From positions 212,858 through 276,857 of the forward strand of contig NZ_JAHHIR010000035.1 of assembly GCF_018678075.1 (NCBI RefSeq): DNA of 64,000 nucleotides, written 5' to 3'. Below, piece by piece: positions 1 to 9,674 of the stretch. A program made the translations under genes and the position numbers. The notes below the pieces were generated by a model. That model was not told the DNA's origin. It worked only from the letters and a program-made list of their open reading frames with translations, and ran no database searches. Numbering within the stretch: the stretch's first letter is position 1; each line of letters begins with the position of its first letter. This DNA is from Epibacterium ulvae. GTDB lineage: Bacteria; Pseudomonadota; Alphaproteobacteria; Rhodobacterales; Rhodobacteraceae.

Positions 1-1
1 T

Positions 2-1219
2 TCCCATACCGAGGCCTCGTATTGCGGGCAGTATATCACCCAATTGCGCCGCGCTGCCCGGGCTGAAATTGCGCAAGCCTGCGGGGCGCGTCCAAGGGAT
101 GCCGTGATCTTTACCGGTTCTGGTGCGACGGCGGGGTTGAACCGCCTGGTCAGCCTGTTTGGCGTCAACGAAGCACGCGATCCGGTGGTGTTTATCGGTC
201 CCTATGAACATCACTCCAACATCCTGCCCTGGCGCGAAAGCCGGGCCAAAGTGGTAGAGATCCCAGAAGGCGCGCGTGGCGGTGTGGATCTGGCGGCACT
301 GGCGCAGGCTTTACGCGATAATGCCTGCAGCGACGTGATGATCGGCAGTTTTTCTGCGGTCTCTAACGTGACCGGCATCGTGACCGACCCGGATCCGGTG
401 TCGCAGCTGTTGCGCGCGCACGGTGCCAAAGTGGTCTGGGACTATGCCGGCGGTGGGCCTTACCTGCCGATCGATATGGGCGCATATGGCGGCGCGCCGA
501 AGGATGCGGTGGTGGTCTCCCCTCATAAGTTCCCCGGCGGGCCCGGTGCATCAGGCGTGTTACTCGTGAATCAAGATGCGGTGGTTGCGCAAAGCCCCAG
601 CTGGCCGGGGGGCGGGACCGTGCGCTTTGTCTCTCCCTGGCGTCATGACTACAGCGCCGATCTCGTGGCACGCGAAGAGGCCGGCACCCCCAATGTCATC
701 GGCGACATTCGCGCGGCGCTGGCGTTTCTGGTCAAAGCGGCGGTGGGCCACCCCGAGATCGCCGCGCGTGAGAACAGATTTGCGCGCTTGGCCTGGGACG
801 CTTGGGGCGCGCATCCACAGATCACGATTTTGGGCTCGGACGTGGCGCACCGCTTGCCGATCTTTTCATTTATGGTGCGCGACCGGGCTGGTGATGCGGT
901 GCATCAGCAACTCTTCACCCGGATGCTGAGCGATGTGTATGGCATTCAGGCGCGGGGCGGATGTGCCTGTGCGGGGCCCTATGCGCATCGTTTGCTGGGG
1001 ATCGATGCCGCCGCCTCGGACGCGTTGTTTCAACGGTTGGAGGCGGGCGAAGAGTTGGAGAAACCGGGTTGGGTGCGGCTCAATTTTTCCTATCTGATGA
1101 CGCCGCAGACGGTGCGGTACATCTTGGCCTCCGTGGTGGAACTGGCGGAAAATGTCGAACGCTATCTGTCGTCTTATCGCGCAGACCCCGCAACAGCACG
1201 GTTCAAATGCGCCAGCTGA
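2..1219 (+). CDS. Class V PLP-dependent aminotransferase (partial, 5' end outside window)
   Basis: The open frame runs unbroken from the first bases of the window, so the true start lies upstream; the in-frame TTG at 44 falls inside the conserved core and is not the start. About 405 residues are visible. Features of the cysteine desulfurase/selenocysteine lyase-like fold type I family: a GSGATAGLN phosphate-binding stretch, the HHSN segment, WDYAGG around the PLP-binding Asp, and VSPHKFPGGPG with the probable Schiff-base Lys. A late GGCACAGPYAHRLL segment carries cysteines where desulfurases have their catalytic loop, but whether it releases sulfur is not clear from sequence. It ends 142 bases before hisC on the same strand. 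Family assignment is firm; substrate is unknown. Confidence 0.85.
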   Translation, partial: SHTEASYCGQYITQLRRAARAEIAQACGARPRDAVIFTGSGATAGLNRLVSLFGVNEARDPVVFIGPYEHHSNILPWRESRAKVVEIPEGARGGVDLAALAQALRDNACSDVMIGSFSAVSNVTGIVTDPDPVSQLLRAHGAKVVWDYAGGGPYLPIDMGAYGGAPKDAVVVSPHKFPGGPGASGVLLVNQDAVVAQSPSWPGGGTVRFVSPWRHDYSADLVAREEAGTPNVIGDIRAALAFLVKAAVGHPEIAARENRFARLAWDAWGAHPQITILGSDVAHRLPIFSFMVRDRAGDAVHQQLFTRMLSDVYGIQARGGCACAGPYAHRLLGIDAAASDALFQRLEAGEELEKPGWVRLNFSYLMTPQTVRYILASVVELAENVERYLSSYRADPATARFKCAS

Positions 1220-1361
1220 GCGGGGTTCCTTTGGCGGAATTTGGTAATTGATCCGGATTTGGCGGGAAAAACGACCAAAGCGGGCGGCTGCGCGCGGTCT
1301 TGCGGCTTTTCCAATGGCGGCGGTGGCGATATGACTGGGGCGATTAAAGGAGCCCTAACAC

Positions 1362-2459
1362 ATGACGCAGATCACACCGCAGCCCGGAATCATGGATATC
1401 ACCCTCTATCAGGCGGGCAAATCCCATGTGACCGGTCAGGCGCGGGTTATCAAGCTGAGCGCGAATGAAAACCCCTTTGGCCCAAGCCCCAAGGCAATTG
1501 CCGCGGCGCAGGCTGCGGCGCCCGATCTGCATCGATATCCCTCCACCGATCACGCAGAGCTGCGCACCGCCATTGGCGAAGTGCATGATCTGGACCCCGA
1601 CCGCATTATCTGCGGCGTCGGCAGTGATGAGGTGCTGCAATTTATCACCCAGTCCTACACCGGTCCGGGCGATGAGGTGATCTATACCGAACACGGGTTT
1701 TCCATGTATCCGATCCTGGCACGTCAGGCGGGGGCGACCCCGGTCTGTGTGCCGGAACGTGACCGGAGGGTCGATGTGGATCAGATCCTGAATGCGGTGA
1801 CAGATCAAACGCGGCTGGTGTTTCTGACCAATCCCGGCAATCCCACCGGCACCATGCTGGACGACGCAGAGGTCGCGCGACTGGCACAAGCCCTGCCTGC
1901 GCATATCCTGTTGGTGGTGGATGGTGCTTATGCGGAATTCGTGCGCGGCGAGACGCCGTTTGATGGCGGTGCCGGACTGGTTGATGCACATCCTAATGTG
2001 ATCATGACCCGCACCTTCTCCAAGGTTTATGGTCTGGGCGGGCTGCGGGTTGGCTGGGGCTACGGCGCGCGTGAGATTATTGATGTGCTGAACCGGGTCC
2101 GCCAGCCCTTTAACCTGTCGAACCTGTCGTTGAACACGGCCGAGGCCGCCTTGCGCGACCGCGACTATCTGTCGTTTTGTATGACGGAAAATGCCAAATG
2201 GCGGGATTGGTTGGCGGCGGAACTGGAGGCCTTGGGCGTGGCGTCAGATGAAAGCCAGACCAACTTCATCCTCGCACGGTTTGCCGATCAAGAAGAGGCC
2301 GAGGCTTGTGATGCGGTCTTGCAATCGCGCGGCGTCATCGTGCGCAAAGTGGCCGGGTACGGCATCCCCAACGGGCTGCGCATCACGGTTGGCGACGAAG
2401 AGGGCTGCCGCGCCGTGGTGGCCGGGATCCAAGCATTCAAGGAAGGTGCGCGCGCATGA
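1362..2459 (+). CDS. hisC: Histidinol-phosphate aminotransferase
   Basis: A 365-residue fold type I aminotransferase that converts imidazole-acetol phosphate to histidinol phosphate with glutamate. Visible signatures are [13 protein letters not shown] near the N-terminus, [18 protein letters not shown], and [18 protein letters not shown], in which the Lys of TFSK is the PLP Schiff-base residue. A good ribosome binding site (AAAGGAG, 1346-1352) precedes the ATG. It overlaps the prephenate dehydrogenase gene by four bases (ATGA), so the two are translated together; in alphaproteobacteria this coupling fits HisC also acting as the aromatic aminotransferase in tyrosine and phenylalanine synthesis. 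That dual role is inferred from context, not from sequence. Confidence 0.93.
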   Translation: MTQITPQPGIMDITLYQAGKSHVTGQARVIKLSANENPFGPSPKAIAAAQAAAPDLHRYPSTDHAELRTAIGEVHDLDPDRIICGVGSDEVLQFITQSYTGPGDEVIYTEHGFSMYPILARQAGATPVCVPERDRRVDVDQILNAVTDQTRLVFLTNPGNPTGTMLDDAEVARLAQALPAHILLVVDGAYAEFVRGETPFDGGAGLVDAHPNVIMTRTFSKVYGLGGLRVGWGYGAREIIDVLNRVRQPFNLSNLSLNTAEAALRDRDYLSFCMTENAKWRDWLAAELEALGVASDESQTNFILARFADQEEAEACDAVLQSRGVIVRKVAGYGIPNGLRITVGDEEGCRAVVAGIQAFKEGARA

Positions 2460-3373
2460 CATCTGTTGTTTACGAGCGCGTGGCGCTGATCGGCCTGGGG
2501 CTGATCGCGTCCTCGATGTTTTGGGCGATGAAGCGCAGCGGTCTGGCGGGTGAGGTCACGGGGTTTGCGCGCAGCGTTGAAACCCGCGACACCGCACGCC
2601 GCATCGGACTGTGTGATCGGGTCAGTGATACGGTGGTTGAGGCGGTGCAGGACGCCGATCTTGTGGTGCTCTGTGTGCCGGTTGGGGTCATGGGGCAGGT
2701 CGCGGCGGAAATCGCGCCGCATCTGAAACCCGGCGCGACGGTGTCCGACGTGGGTTCGGTCAAGGCCGGCGTGATCGAGGCGGTGCAGCCGCATTTGCCA
2801 GCGGGCGTGCATTTTGTCCCGGCTCACCCGATTGCAGGCACCGAACATTCCGGGCCCGAGTCCGGCTTTGCCGAACTGTATGACAATCGCTGGTGCCTCT
2901 TGGTGCCGGTGGAAGGCACCGATCCTGCCGCGACCGAACGTCTGCGCGCGTTGTGGGAAGGGATGGGCGCCAATGTGGATGAGATGGAGGCCGACCACCA
3001 TGATCTGGTGCTGGCTGTGACCTCTCATGCGCCGCATTTGATTGCCTATACGATGGTGGGTGTGGCCGATGATCTGCGCCGGGTGACCGACAGCGAAGTT
3101 ATCAAATACTCCGCTGCGGGGTTTCGCGATTTCACCCGGATTGCGGCGTCCGATCCGACCATGTGGCGCGATGTGTTCTTGACCAATAAAGAGGCGACGC
3201 TGGAAATCCTGGGCCGGTTCACCGAAGAGCTGTTTGCCTTGCAACGAGCGATCCGCACCGGCGACGGGGAGCATCTGCATGACTATTTCACCCGCACCCG
3301 CGCGATCCGGCGTGGCATTATCGAAGCCGGACAAGACACGGCCGCGCCGAATTTCGGCCGGGAGAAAAGCTGA
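2456..3373 (+). CDS. tyrA: Prephenate/arogenate (cyclohexadienyl) dehydrogenase
   Basis: A 305-residue TyrA-family dehydrogenase that oxidatively decarboxylates prephenate or arogenate on the way to tyrosine. The N-terminal Rossmann motif is [17 protein letters not shown], followed by [19 protein letters not shown] and a [14 protein letters not shown] segment holding the catalytic His region; the C-terminal part is the helical dimerisation domain. There is no ACT domain, so it lacks that type of tyrosine feedback site. The start overlaps hisC and the stop overlaps the start of the extensin-like gene (TGATG), giving a tight three-gene operon. Whether prephenate or arogenate is preferred cannot be told from sequence. 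Confidence 0.92.
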   Translation: MTSVVYERVALIGLGLIASSMFWAMKRSGLAGEVTGFARSVETRDTARRIGLCDRVSDTVVEAVQDADLVVLCVPVGVMGQVAAEIAPHLKPGATVSDVGSVKAGVIEAVQPHLPAGVHFVPAHPIAGTEHSGPESGFAELYDNRWCLLVPVEGTDPAATERLRALWEGMGANVDEMEADHHDLVLAVTSHAPHLIAYTMVGVADDLRRVTDSEVIKYSAAGFRDFTRIAASDPTMWRDVFLTNKEATLEILGRFTEELFALQRAIRTGDGEHLHDYFTRTRAIRRGIIEAGQDTAAPNFGREKS

Positions 3374-4128
3374 TGGCACGCGCGGGGTGTTTGGCTGGGC
3401 TGGTAATGGCGGCTGCATGTGCGGCTGCGAGCCTGCAGGCGGAGTCAATTGGCAGCGCGGCGACATCTGTTGGATCCAACGCGTCCGGAAATTTCATGTG
3501 GGCCTTGCCGTCGCAGGCAGGCGATGTCTCAGCCTGGCCGGATCTGTTGGGACCTGATCTTTTGGGGCCACATTTGGTGGAGCCGGTTCTGTTTGGCAAA
3601 CGCAAACGGCGCAAGGCTGCGATCTGTGACGATCTGGACATTCAGGGTGAGGCTGTTGGTGTTGTTCCGGGCAAACTGAACGGCTGCGGCGCGACGGATG
3701 CAGTGCGGGTGCGCGCGGTCTCTGGCGTGACGTTGAGCCAGCAGTCGGTGATGACATGTGAGACGGCGCAGGCCTTGAAACATTGGGTTGAGAAAGGCGT
3801 GCAACCGGCGTTTCGCAAAGATGTGGTGGGGCTGCGGGTTGCGGCGCATTACTCGTGCCGGACGCGCAACAATCGCCCCGGTGCCAAAATCTCGGAACAT
3901 GGCCGTGGCAAGGCGATTGATATTTCCGGGTTTATTCTGAAAAACGGCGATGTGATCACCGTTCTTGAGGGATGGAAGTCACGCAAAACCCACAAGCAGT
4001 TGGAAAAGGCCTGGAAAGCGGCCTGTGGTCCATTTGGCACGGTTTTGGGACCGCGGTCGGATCGCTATCATCAAGACCACTTCCATCTGGATACCGCCCG
4101 CCATCGCGGTGGACCTTACTGTCGGTAA
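3373..4128 (+). CDS. Extensin-like C-terminal domain protein, exported
   Basis: A 251-residue protein with an N-terminal signal-like segment ([20 protein letters not shown]) and a C-terminal extensin-like domain. The domain shows SEHGRGKAIDISGF and HQDHFHLD, the His/Asp pattern of LAS-type metallopeptidases, so a zinc-dependent peptidoglycan hydrolase role in the periplasm is plausible, though the family is poorly characterised. Several cysteines (ICDD, NGCG, YSCR, KAACGPF) suggest disulfides in the mature protein. It starts inside the tyrA stop codon and is the last gene of the hisC-tyrA operon. A strong hairpin lies downstream at 4212-4238. Confidence 0.85.
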   Translation: MARAGCLAGLVMAAACAAASLQAESIGSAATSVGSNASGNFMWALPSQAGDVSAWPDLLGPDLLGPHLVEPVLFGKRKRRKAAICDDLDIQGEAVGVVPGKLNGCGATDAVRVRAVSGVTLSQQSVMTCETAQALKHWVEKGVQPAFRKDVVGLRVAAHYSCRTRNNRPGAKISEHGRGKAIDISGFILKNGDVITVLEGWKSRKTHKQLEKAWKAACGPFGTVLGPRSDRYHQDHFHLDTARHRGGPYCR

Positions 4129-4211
4129 GATTTTGCAGCGGCGGCGCGTTCTTTCAAAGGCGGGCGGCTCCCGCGCCTGAAGGGGGCTTTGCCCCATTCC
4201 AGCCTTGGGCG

Positions 4212-4238
4212 CCGCATCGCACCAAGGGTGCGATGCGG
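4212..4238. terminator. Hairpin between convergent genes, candidate bidirectional terminator
   Basis: A perfect 12-bp stem (CCGCATCGCACC / GGTGCGATGCGG) with a 3-base loop lies between the convergent extensin-like and DUF2125 genes. There is only a weak T-rich stretch after it, so it may stop transcription from both sides or be a small intergenic repeat. Confidence 0.5.
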
Positions 4239-4257
4239 TTGCGATCTTTAGCAGAGG

Positions 4258-5259
4258 TCAGCGCAGTAGAATGCGCGGGGCAGGGCCAAGGGGCAAGGGC
4301 CCGAGCATGACGCGACCGCGAGCAAAGTTCAGGCGCAGCTCTAACCGTTCGGGATGACCGCTGCGCCCGGCAAGCAACGTCAGGACCTGCTGCACATTGG
4401 AGCGCAGCGAGGGCGGAAGCACGCCGGCCTCCTCGGCCAGGGATAACATGCGTTGCCAGTCCTGTGCCTGCAGAGTGATGGTGCCGGTGGGGCGGCCTGC
4501 TTCGTCCATCGTTAATTCACCCGCCGCGCGGATCTGCATCGGGCCCCATTGCACATGCATCTGTTCCAGAATGATGTGACGTGGTTGCGGGCGGCTTTGT
4601 TCCAGCGCGCGGCGATCCCAGGGCGTGTCAAAGGTCGCGGTGGCGCGAAAATCCAGCGCGTCAAACGCCTCTGGCAGGCCTTTGGTGGAAAACAACAATC
4701 GCCGGGTGTCGCCGGTCAGCACCAGATCCGCGATCGTGCCGTGCATTTGGTAGCGCAGCGGTGCGTCGCTTTCTTCCATGCGCAGAACAAAGGCCTGACC
4801 AGACAGGAGCGGCTGGTCCGCATCCGAGATCTGCCAGGGGCCGGAGCGCAGGTCGATATGTTCCAGCGCCAGCGCGCGGCCCGGTGCAAAACCGAGGCCG
4901 GCGCGCATGTCTGTCGCCTCCAGAACCAGGGTGCCGTCAAAATAGGAAAACCGTTGCGGGCTTGCCGGAAAGCGCAGCCCTTGTTGGGTGGGGGAGACGG
5001 CGGCGCTGTCGAGGGAGATCCAATCTGCGCTCCAGGCGGTGCCGGTGCCGGGATCGGCAAGCGCCGGGTTCACAATCCGGGTCACGTGGCGGGAGGGGTA
5101 TCCGGCGGTTTCGACACCGTCATATTCCGCATGCCAGCCTTCGCGTGCACGTTCACCAAACCAAGCGGTCACCCCCTCACGCAGGGCCCAGGCCGCGATG
5201 CCCCAATAGGCAGTCCATAAAAGAGTGAGCACTACAAGCCAATTGATCAACCTGCGCAT
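4258..5259 (-). CDS. DUF2125 domain protein
   Basis: A 333-residue protein starting MRRLINWLVVLTLLWTAYW, a single N-terminal membrane anchor or uncleaved signal, followed by a beta-rich soluble region. The length, the anchor and the pattern of the body (EYDGVETAGYPSRHVTRI near residue 45, LEHIDLRSGPW around 130) match DUF2125 proteins of Rhodobacterales and Rhizobiales. No catalytic motif is visible and no function is known to me; a periplasmic, membrane-tethered location is inferred. It is transcribed alone, convergent with the extensin-like gene and divergent from the cyclotransferase gene across a gap of about 65 bases. Confidence 0.8.
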   Translation of the reverse strand: MRRLINWLVVLTLLWTAYWGIAAWALREGVTAWFGERAREGWHAEYDGVETAGYPSRHVTRIVNPALADPGTGTAWSADWISLDSAAVSPTQQGLRFPASPQRFSYFDGTLVLEATDMRAGLGFAPGRALALEHIDLRSGPWQISDADQPLLSGQAFVLRMEESDAPLRYQMHGTIADLVLTGDTRRLLFSTKGLPEAFDALDFRATATFDTPWDRRALEQSRPQPRHIILEQMHVQWGPMQIRAAGELTMDEAGRPTGTITLQAQDWQRMLSLAEEAGVLPPSLRSNVQQVLTLLAGRSGHPERLELRLNFARGRVMLGPLPLGPAPRILLR

Positions 5260-5326
5260 AGCAATCCCCTTTTCGCGGCCGTGAAATGCTGTTTATAAGG
5301 TGCGGTCAAAAAGGACCAGTAACGAC

Positions 5327-5857
5327 ATGACGATGTGGGTTTTTGGATATGGGTCGCTGCTGTGGAACCCAGGCTTTCCAGTGGCTGAGACGCGCAAAGC
5401 GACGCTGCATGGCTATGGGCGGTCATTTTGCATGTGGTCGATCCATCATCGCGGCACCGAAGAAAACCCAGGCCTGGTGCTGGCGTTGGATGAGATCGAA
5501 AGCGCCCATTGCACCGGCCTCGCCTTTGCGGTGGAAGCGAGGCACGAGGCCGCGACATTGCAGGCCTTGCGTGAGCGCGAGCTGATATCCTCGGCCTATG
5601 TAGAGCGCGAGCTGGATGTTGAGCTGGAATGCGGAGAGCGGGTGCGCACCGTGACCTATGTGGTGGACCCCGAACACGTGCAATATTGCGGTGGCATGGC
5701 GTTGGAAACGCAAGCCCAAGTGATCGCACGCGCCATTGGCGGACGGGGCCCAAATACAGAATACCTATACAACACCGCCGAGCATTTGTCGGAAATCGGA
5801 TTGGAAGATACGGATCTGACCTGGCTCACTGCGCGAGTGCGTGAACTGACCGCATAA
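5327..5857 (+). CDS. ChaC-like gamma-glutamylcyclotransferase
   Basis: I place the start at the ATG at 5327 (176 residues) rather than the GTG at 5300, because AAAAGGA (5309-5315) sits about 11 bases upstream and the family begins directly with the motif. VFGYGSLLWNPGF is the substrate-binding loop of the gamma-glutamylcyclotransferase fold, and the C-terminus has the GPNTEYLYNT segment of ChaC proteins. ChaC enzymes cleave glutathione to 5-oxoproline and Cys-Gly in the cytoplasm, so a glutathione turnover role is likely. Alone between divergent DUF2125 and the ExbB-like operon. Confidence 0.85.
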   Translation: MTMWVFGYGSLLWNPGFPVAETRKATLHGYGRSFCMWSIHHRGTEENPGLVLALDEIESAHCTGLAFAVEARHEAATLQALRERELISSAYVERELDVELECGERVRTVTYVVDPEHVQYCGGMALETQAQVIARAIGGRGPNTEYLYNTAEHLSEIGLEDTDLTWLTARVRELTA

Positions 5858-5872
5858 ATGCGTGATAAACAC

Positions 5873-5900
5873 TTGGCACTTCACAGTCTTTCCCTATAGG
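5873..5900 (+). promoter_or_regulatory. Candidate sigma70 promoter of the ExbB/OmpA operon
   Basis: TTGGCA at 5873-5878 and TATAGG at 5895-5900 are separated by 16 bases and lie 47 bases upstream of the ExbB-like start, with a ribosome binding site AGGAG near 5933. The spacing and matches are good, but no transcript data support it. Confidence 0.5.
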
Positions 5901-5946
5901 CTGCGCGAGGACAGCGAGCAGTAACAGGTGTCAGGAGTCATAACCT

Positions 5947-7134
5947 ATGGCGCAAAATGGGCGCGAGGCGAGACCGCAATTTTCTCAACCCGTGCGCCAG
6001 GTGATCATGATGTTGATCGCGCTGGGACTTGCCGGATTCGGGGCCTTTGTGGCTCTGCCGCGGGTGTTGCCGATCTTTGAGGCCAATCCCTGGCTGAACG
6101 GATTTATCTTACTTGTTTTTCTGATCGGCGTGACTGCCTGTTTCTGGCAGGTGGTGCAGCTGATCGGGTCAGTGCGGTGGATCGAACGGTTTGCCAGTGA
6201 TGAGACGTTTGAGGACGATAAAGTCCCGTCGATGTTGGCGCCACTGGCTTCGCTTCTGCGTTCGCGCGGGGCGCGGATGCAGTTGGGATCTTCGTCGACA
6301 CGATCCATTCTGGATTCGGTGTCCACGCGGATCGATGAAGACCGAGAAATCACGCGATACATCGTCAACCTGCTGATTTTCCTGGGACTTTTGGGCACGT
6401 TCTATGGTCTGGCGACCACGGTGCCTGCGGTGGTCGACACCATTCGCAGCCTTGCCCCCCAGGAAGGCGAAGAAAGTCTGGCGGTGTTCAACCGTCTGAT
6501 GAGCGGTCTGGAAGCGCAGCTGGGCGGTATGGGCGTGGCGTTTGCGTCCTCGCTTTTGGGTCTGGCGGGCTCGTTGATTGTTGGGCTGCTGGAGCTGTTT
6601 GCAGGTCACGGTCAGAACCGGTTTTACCGGGAGCTGGAAGAGTGGCTGTCGTCCTTTACCCGTGTGAGCCTGTCGTCCGAGGATTCCGTCGGTGAAGGCG
6701 CGGGCGGTGCCGTCAGCCAGGTGTTGGACACGATGGCCGAGCAGATGGAAGCGCTGAATGTGATGTTCATGGACACCGCGCAATCGCGGGTGGATATGGA
6801 CCACAAGATGGACGCGTTGATCAATGTGATCTCGGACATGAACCAACGACAAGACCGTACCGAAACTCTATCCGGCGCCATTGAACGGATTGCGCTCGGC
6901 CAGGAGGCCTTGGTTGAGATCATGCGTGCCCAGGGTGACGTGGGGATCGACGCCGAAAGCCGCATGCGCCTGCGCTCGATTGACGTGCAGATGCTGCGCA
7001 TCCTCGAAGAGATTTCCGCTGGTCGTCAGGAAAGCCTGGCTGAGCTGCGCAAGGATATTGATCTGTTGGTCAAGGCCTTTGCCAATCCACGCGCGCGGAT
7101 GCGGCCAACACCGCCGCCGGGCGAAGGGGCCTAA
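5947..7134 (+). CDS. MotA/TolQ/ExbB proton-channel family protein
   Basis: A 395-residue inner-membrane protein. Hydrophobic segments are at about residues 18-40, 48-72, 135-160 and 190-217; the last two flank the conserved proton-channel region (FLGLLGTFYGLATTVPAVV; LGGMGVAFASSLLGLAGSL) of the MotA/TolQ/ExbB family. The C-terminal 130 residues are hydrophilic and helical, probably coiled coil. Four bases separate it from the OmpA-like gene, its likely stator partner, so together they would form a proton-driven motor unit spanning inner membrane and peptidoglycan. The driven process is unknown. The pair sits among core genes and has no defence-type neighbours. Confidence 0.85.
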   Translation: MAQNGREARPQFSQPVRQVIMMLIALGLAGFGAFVALPRVLPIFEANPWLNGFILLVFLIGVTACFWQVVQLIGSVRWIERFASDETFEDDKVPSMLAPLASLLRSRGARMQLGSSSTRSILDSVSTRIDEDREITRYIVNLLIFLGLLGTFYGLATTVPAVVDTIRSLAPQEGEESLAVFNRLMSGLEAQLGGMGVAFASSLLGLAGSLIVGLLELFAGHGQNRFYRELEEWLSSFTRVSLSSEDSVGEGAGGAVSQVLDTMAEQMEALNVMFMDTAQSRVDMDHKMDALINVISDMNQRQDRTETLSGAIERIALGQEALVEIMRAQGDVGIDAESRMRLRSIDVQMLRILEEISAGRQESLAELRKDIDLLVKAFANPRARMRPTPPPGEGA

Positions 7135-7137
7135 ACC

Positions 7138-9513
7138 ATGGCTCTGTCACGGCGCACGGGTCAACGGTTCCAGGGGGCGATCTGGCCCGGGTTTGTCGAC
7201 GCGATGACGGGCCTGTTGCTGGTTTTGATGTTTGTTCTCACCATCTTTATGATGGTGCAGTTCGTTCTGCGCGAGACGATTTCAGGCCAGGAAACCCAGC
7301 TGGATGATCTGGCCGATGAGGTGGGAGCACTGGCCTCGGCGCTTGGGCTTTCGGACCGGGAAAACACTCAGCTGCAGGCGCGGCTTGGGGCCTTGAATTC
7401 GACCCTGAACACCACGCAGGCCCTGTTGACGCAGACCCAGCAGGAGCTGGCAGATCGCACCGTGGCCTTGGCGCAAGTCTCGGCGGAACGGGATATTCGC
7501 GCGTCGGAACTGGAGATCGCGCGCGGGCAGATAACCGCGTTTGAGGCGCAGGTCGCGGCGTTGATCAACAGTCGCGATGATGCGGAGCGTCAGGTCTCGG
7601 CCCTGACCGCAGAACGTGACGATCTGGAAACCCAGCAGGGTGAATTGTTGAGCGCGCAGGAGGCGTTGAACCTGGCGCTTGCCACCGCACGCGACGAGAT
7701 TGACGAACAAGTAGAGGCAGCACGGCTGGCGGCGGCGCAACGCGAAGCTCTGGAAGCTTTGGTTGCAGATCTTGAGACCGAAGGCGCGGCGCGCACGTCT
7801 GAAATCAATGACTTACAGGAACGTTTGAGCGCCGAAGAAACCGCACGTCTGGCCGAGGCCGCAGCGGCGCAGGCCTTGCAGGCGCGGTTGGAAAACGCCG
7901 ATGCGGAACTGACGGCGATGACCCTGGCGCTAGAGGCGCAGCGGCAAGAGGCCGAGGATACGTTGACCTTGCTGGCGGCAGCACAGGCTGCGCGCACGCA
8001 ATTGGATGCCCAGTTGGAAGAGGCGCTGAGCACCTTGGAAGCCGCGCGCGCCCAGGCGCAGGAACGCGATGCGCTGGCGCAACGCCTGACACGGGTTCTG
8101 TCGCAGATGGAAGTGAGCCAGTCCGAGGCCGAGGCGCGTGTCTCCGCTTTGGAAGCTGAACTGGACCGGGTGCGCAGCACCAGCGCAGAGAACCAAGCGA
8201 CTTTGCAGGGCGCATTGGCGGCTTCGCAGGCGGAGGCTTTGCGCATTCAGCAGGAATTGAAACGCGAGCTGGCCCAGCAGCAGGAAACATCGGTGCAAAC
8301 CCAAAGCGCCTTTGACCAGGAAATTGCCCGCCTGCGCGAGGAACGCGATGCGGCGGCCCGTTTTTACGAGCAGGCGCTGGCCGATGCAGAGGCACGCGCG
8401 GCTGCGTTGGACGACAGCCTGCGCGGCGAATTGGCCGATGCCGAACGCGCATTCGCCAGCGAAAAAGCGGGACTGGAAGCGAAATTGGCGCAGGCGCGCA
8501 ACGATCTGGAAGCGGCGCGGCGCAGCACGACCTCAACCGAAGATCAACGCGCCGAGGTGGAAGCGCGTCTGTTGATGGCTTTGGAAAAGCTGGAACAGGC
8601 CAATGCCGCCGCGCAGGACAAAGACCTGCTGCAAAGCCGCCTGCTGGCAGCGCTTGAGGGGCAGGAAAATGCGGAAAGCGCCGCGACCGAGAGCCGGTCC
8701 CTGGCGCAGCAAAGGGCGGATCTGTTGGCGCAGGCCCGTGCGTCCCTGGCGCAGGAACAAGAGATCTCTACCGAAGCGCAGCGCCAGACGGCCCTGTTGA
8801 ACCAACAGGTTTCGGCCCTGCGCGAACAGCTTGGCAGTTTGCAGGCGCTTTTGGATGATTACGAGGCGCGCGATGTGGCGCAATCGGTCCAGCTGCAAAG
8901 TCTTGGTCAGGATTTGAATGCGGCGCTGGCGCGCGCGGCCTCGGAAGAGCGTAAACGGCGCCTGTTGGAGGAGGCGGAGCGCAAACGTCTGGAGGATGAG
9001 GCGGCGGCATTGGCATTGCGGGCCGAGGCGTTGGAGGCGGAAAGCGAAGATCTGGCGCGGTATCGGTCAGAATTCTTTGGCCGGCTGCGCGATGTGTTGG
9101 GCAACCAAGAAGGCGTGCAGATCCAGGGCGACCGGTTTGTCTTTGCCTCAGAGGTTCTGTTTGACGCAGGCAGCGCGGATCTGTCCGAGGAAGGGCGCGC
9201 CGAGATCGCAAAGGTCGCGCGGATCCTGCAAAGTGTAGCGGCGGCCATTCCAACCGAGCTGAATTGGATCATCCGCGTGGATGGGCACACGGACAATGAT
9301 CCGCTGATCAATCACCCCAAATTTGCCGATAACTGGGAGCTGAGTCAGGGGCGGGCCCTGTCCGTGGTGCGGTTCATGGTCGAGGGGCTCGGCTTGCCGC
9401 CCGGACGGTTGGCGGCAAATGGATTTGGTGAATACCAGCCAGTGAATACGGACAACACGCCGGAAGCCCGTGCCGAGAACCGCCGTATTGAGTTGAAGTT
9501 CACCGAACGCTAA
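7138..9513 (+). CDS. OmpA/MotB-like protein with a very long coiled coil
   Basis: A 791-residue protein: one N-terminal transmembrane helix at about residues 22-45 (FVDAMTGLLLVLMFVLTIFM), then roughly 580 residues of Ala/Glu/Gln/Leu/Arg-rich heptad sequence, then a C-terminal OmpA-like peptidoglycan-binding domain (DGHTDNDP, NWELSQGRALSVVRFM, ANGFGEYQP, NRRIEL). The topology is that of MotB/TolR-type stators, but the rod between membrane and wall-binding domain is far longer than in MotB. It is cotranscribed with the ExbB-like channel gene. A rod of this length could reach well across the periplasm; a role in envelope integrity or division is inference. Confidence 0.85.
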   Translation: MALSRRTGQRFQGAIWPGFVDAMTGLLLVLMFVLTIFMMVQFVLRETISGQETQLDDLADEVGALASALGLSDRENTQLQARLGALNSTLNTTQALLTQTQQELADRTVALAQVSAERDIRASELEIARGQITAFEAQVAALINSRDDAERQVSALTAERDDLETQQGELLSAQEALNLALATARDEIDEQVEAARLAAAQREALEALVADLETEGAARTSEINDLQERLSAEETARLAEAAAAQALQARLENADAELTAMTLALEAQRQEAEDTLTLLAAAQAARTQLDAQLEEALSTLEAARAQAQERDALAQRLTRVLSQMEVSQSEAEARVSALEAELDRVRSTSAENQATLQGALAASQAEALRIQQELKRELAQQQETSVQTQSAFDQEIARLREERDAAARFYEQALADAEARAAALDDSLRGELADAERAFASEKAGLEAKLAQARNDLEAARRSTTSTEDQRAEVEARLLMALEKLEQANAAAQDKDLLQSRLLAALEGQENAESAATESRSLAQQRADLLAQARASLAQEQEISTEAQRQTALLNQQVSALREQLGSLQALLDDYEARDVAQSVQLQSLGQDLNAALARAASEERKRRLLEEAERKRLEDEAAALALRAEALEAESEDLARYRSEFFGRLRDVLGNQEGVQIQGDRFVFASEVLFDAGSADLSEEGRAEIAKVARILQSVAAAIPTELNWIIRVDGHTDNDPLINHPKFADNWELSQGRALSVVRFMVEGLGLPPGRLAANGFGEYQPVNTDNTPEARAENRRIELKFTER

Positions 9514-9631
9514 GGGCCGGAAATGACCGCGTGCTTGTGCAAGAGGCGGGACGCTCCCGCCCACTGACAGGGTGGGCGCTCCCGCCCAGTGCCTGCATGC
9601 CCCATGGGGGCCAGCGCACCGGTTGGGCGTG

Positions 9632-9652
9632 GCCTTGCGCGATGCGCAAGGC
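9632..9652. terminator. Hairpin between convergent genes
   Basis: A perfect 9-bp stem (GCCTTGCGC / GCGCAAGGC, loop GAT) lies between the convergent OmpA-like and M23 peptidase genes. The bases just before it (9540-9600) carry repeated GGCG-CTCCCGCC strings. Candidate bidirectional terminator; no T run. Confidence 0.4.
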
Positions 9653-9674
9653 GGTTGCCGTTTCTAGCGCCGGT

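Noticed and set aside
5947..9513. ExbB-like and OmpA-like pair as a Zorya defence system
   Set aside because: ZorA and ZorB have this channel-plus-OmpA layout, but there is no ZorC, ZorD or ZorE, the genes around are core, and the long coil is in the OmpA protein, not in the channel protein.
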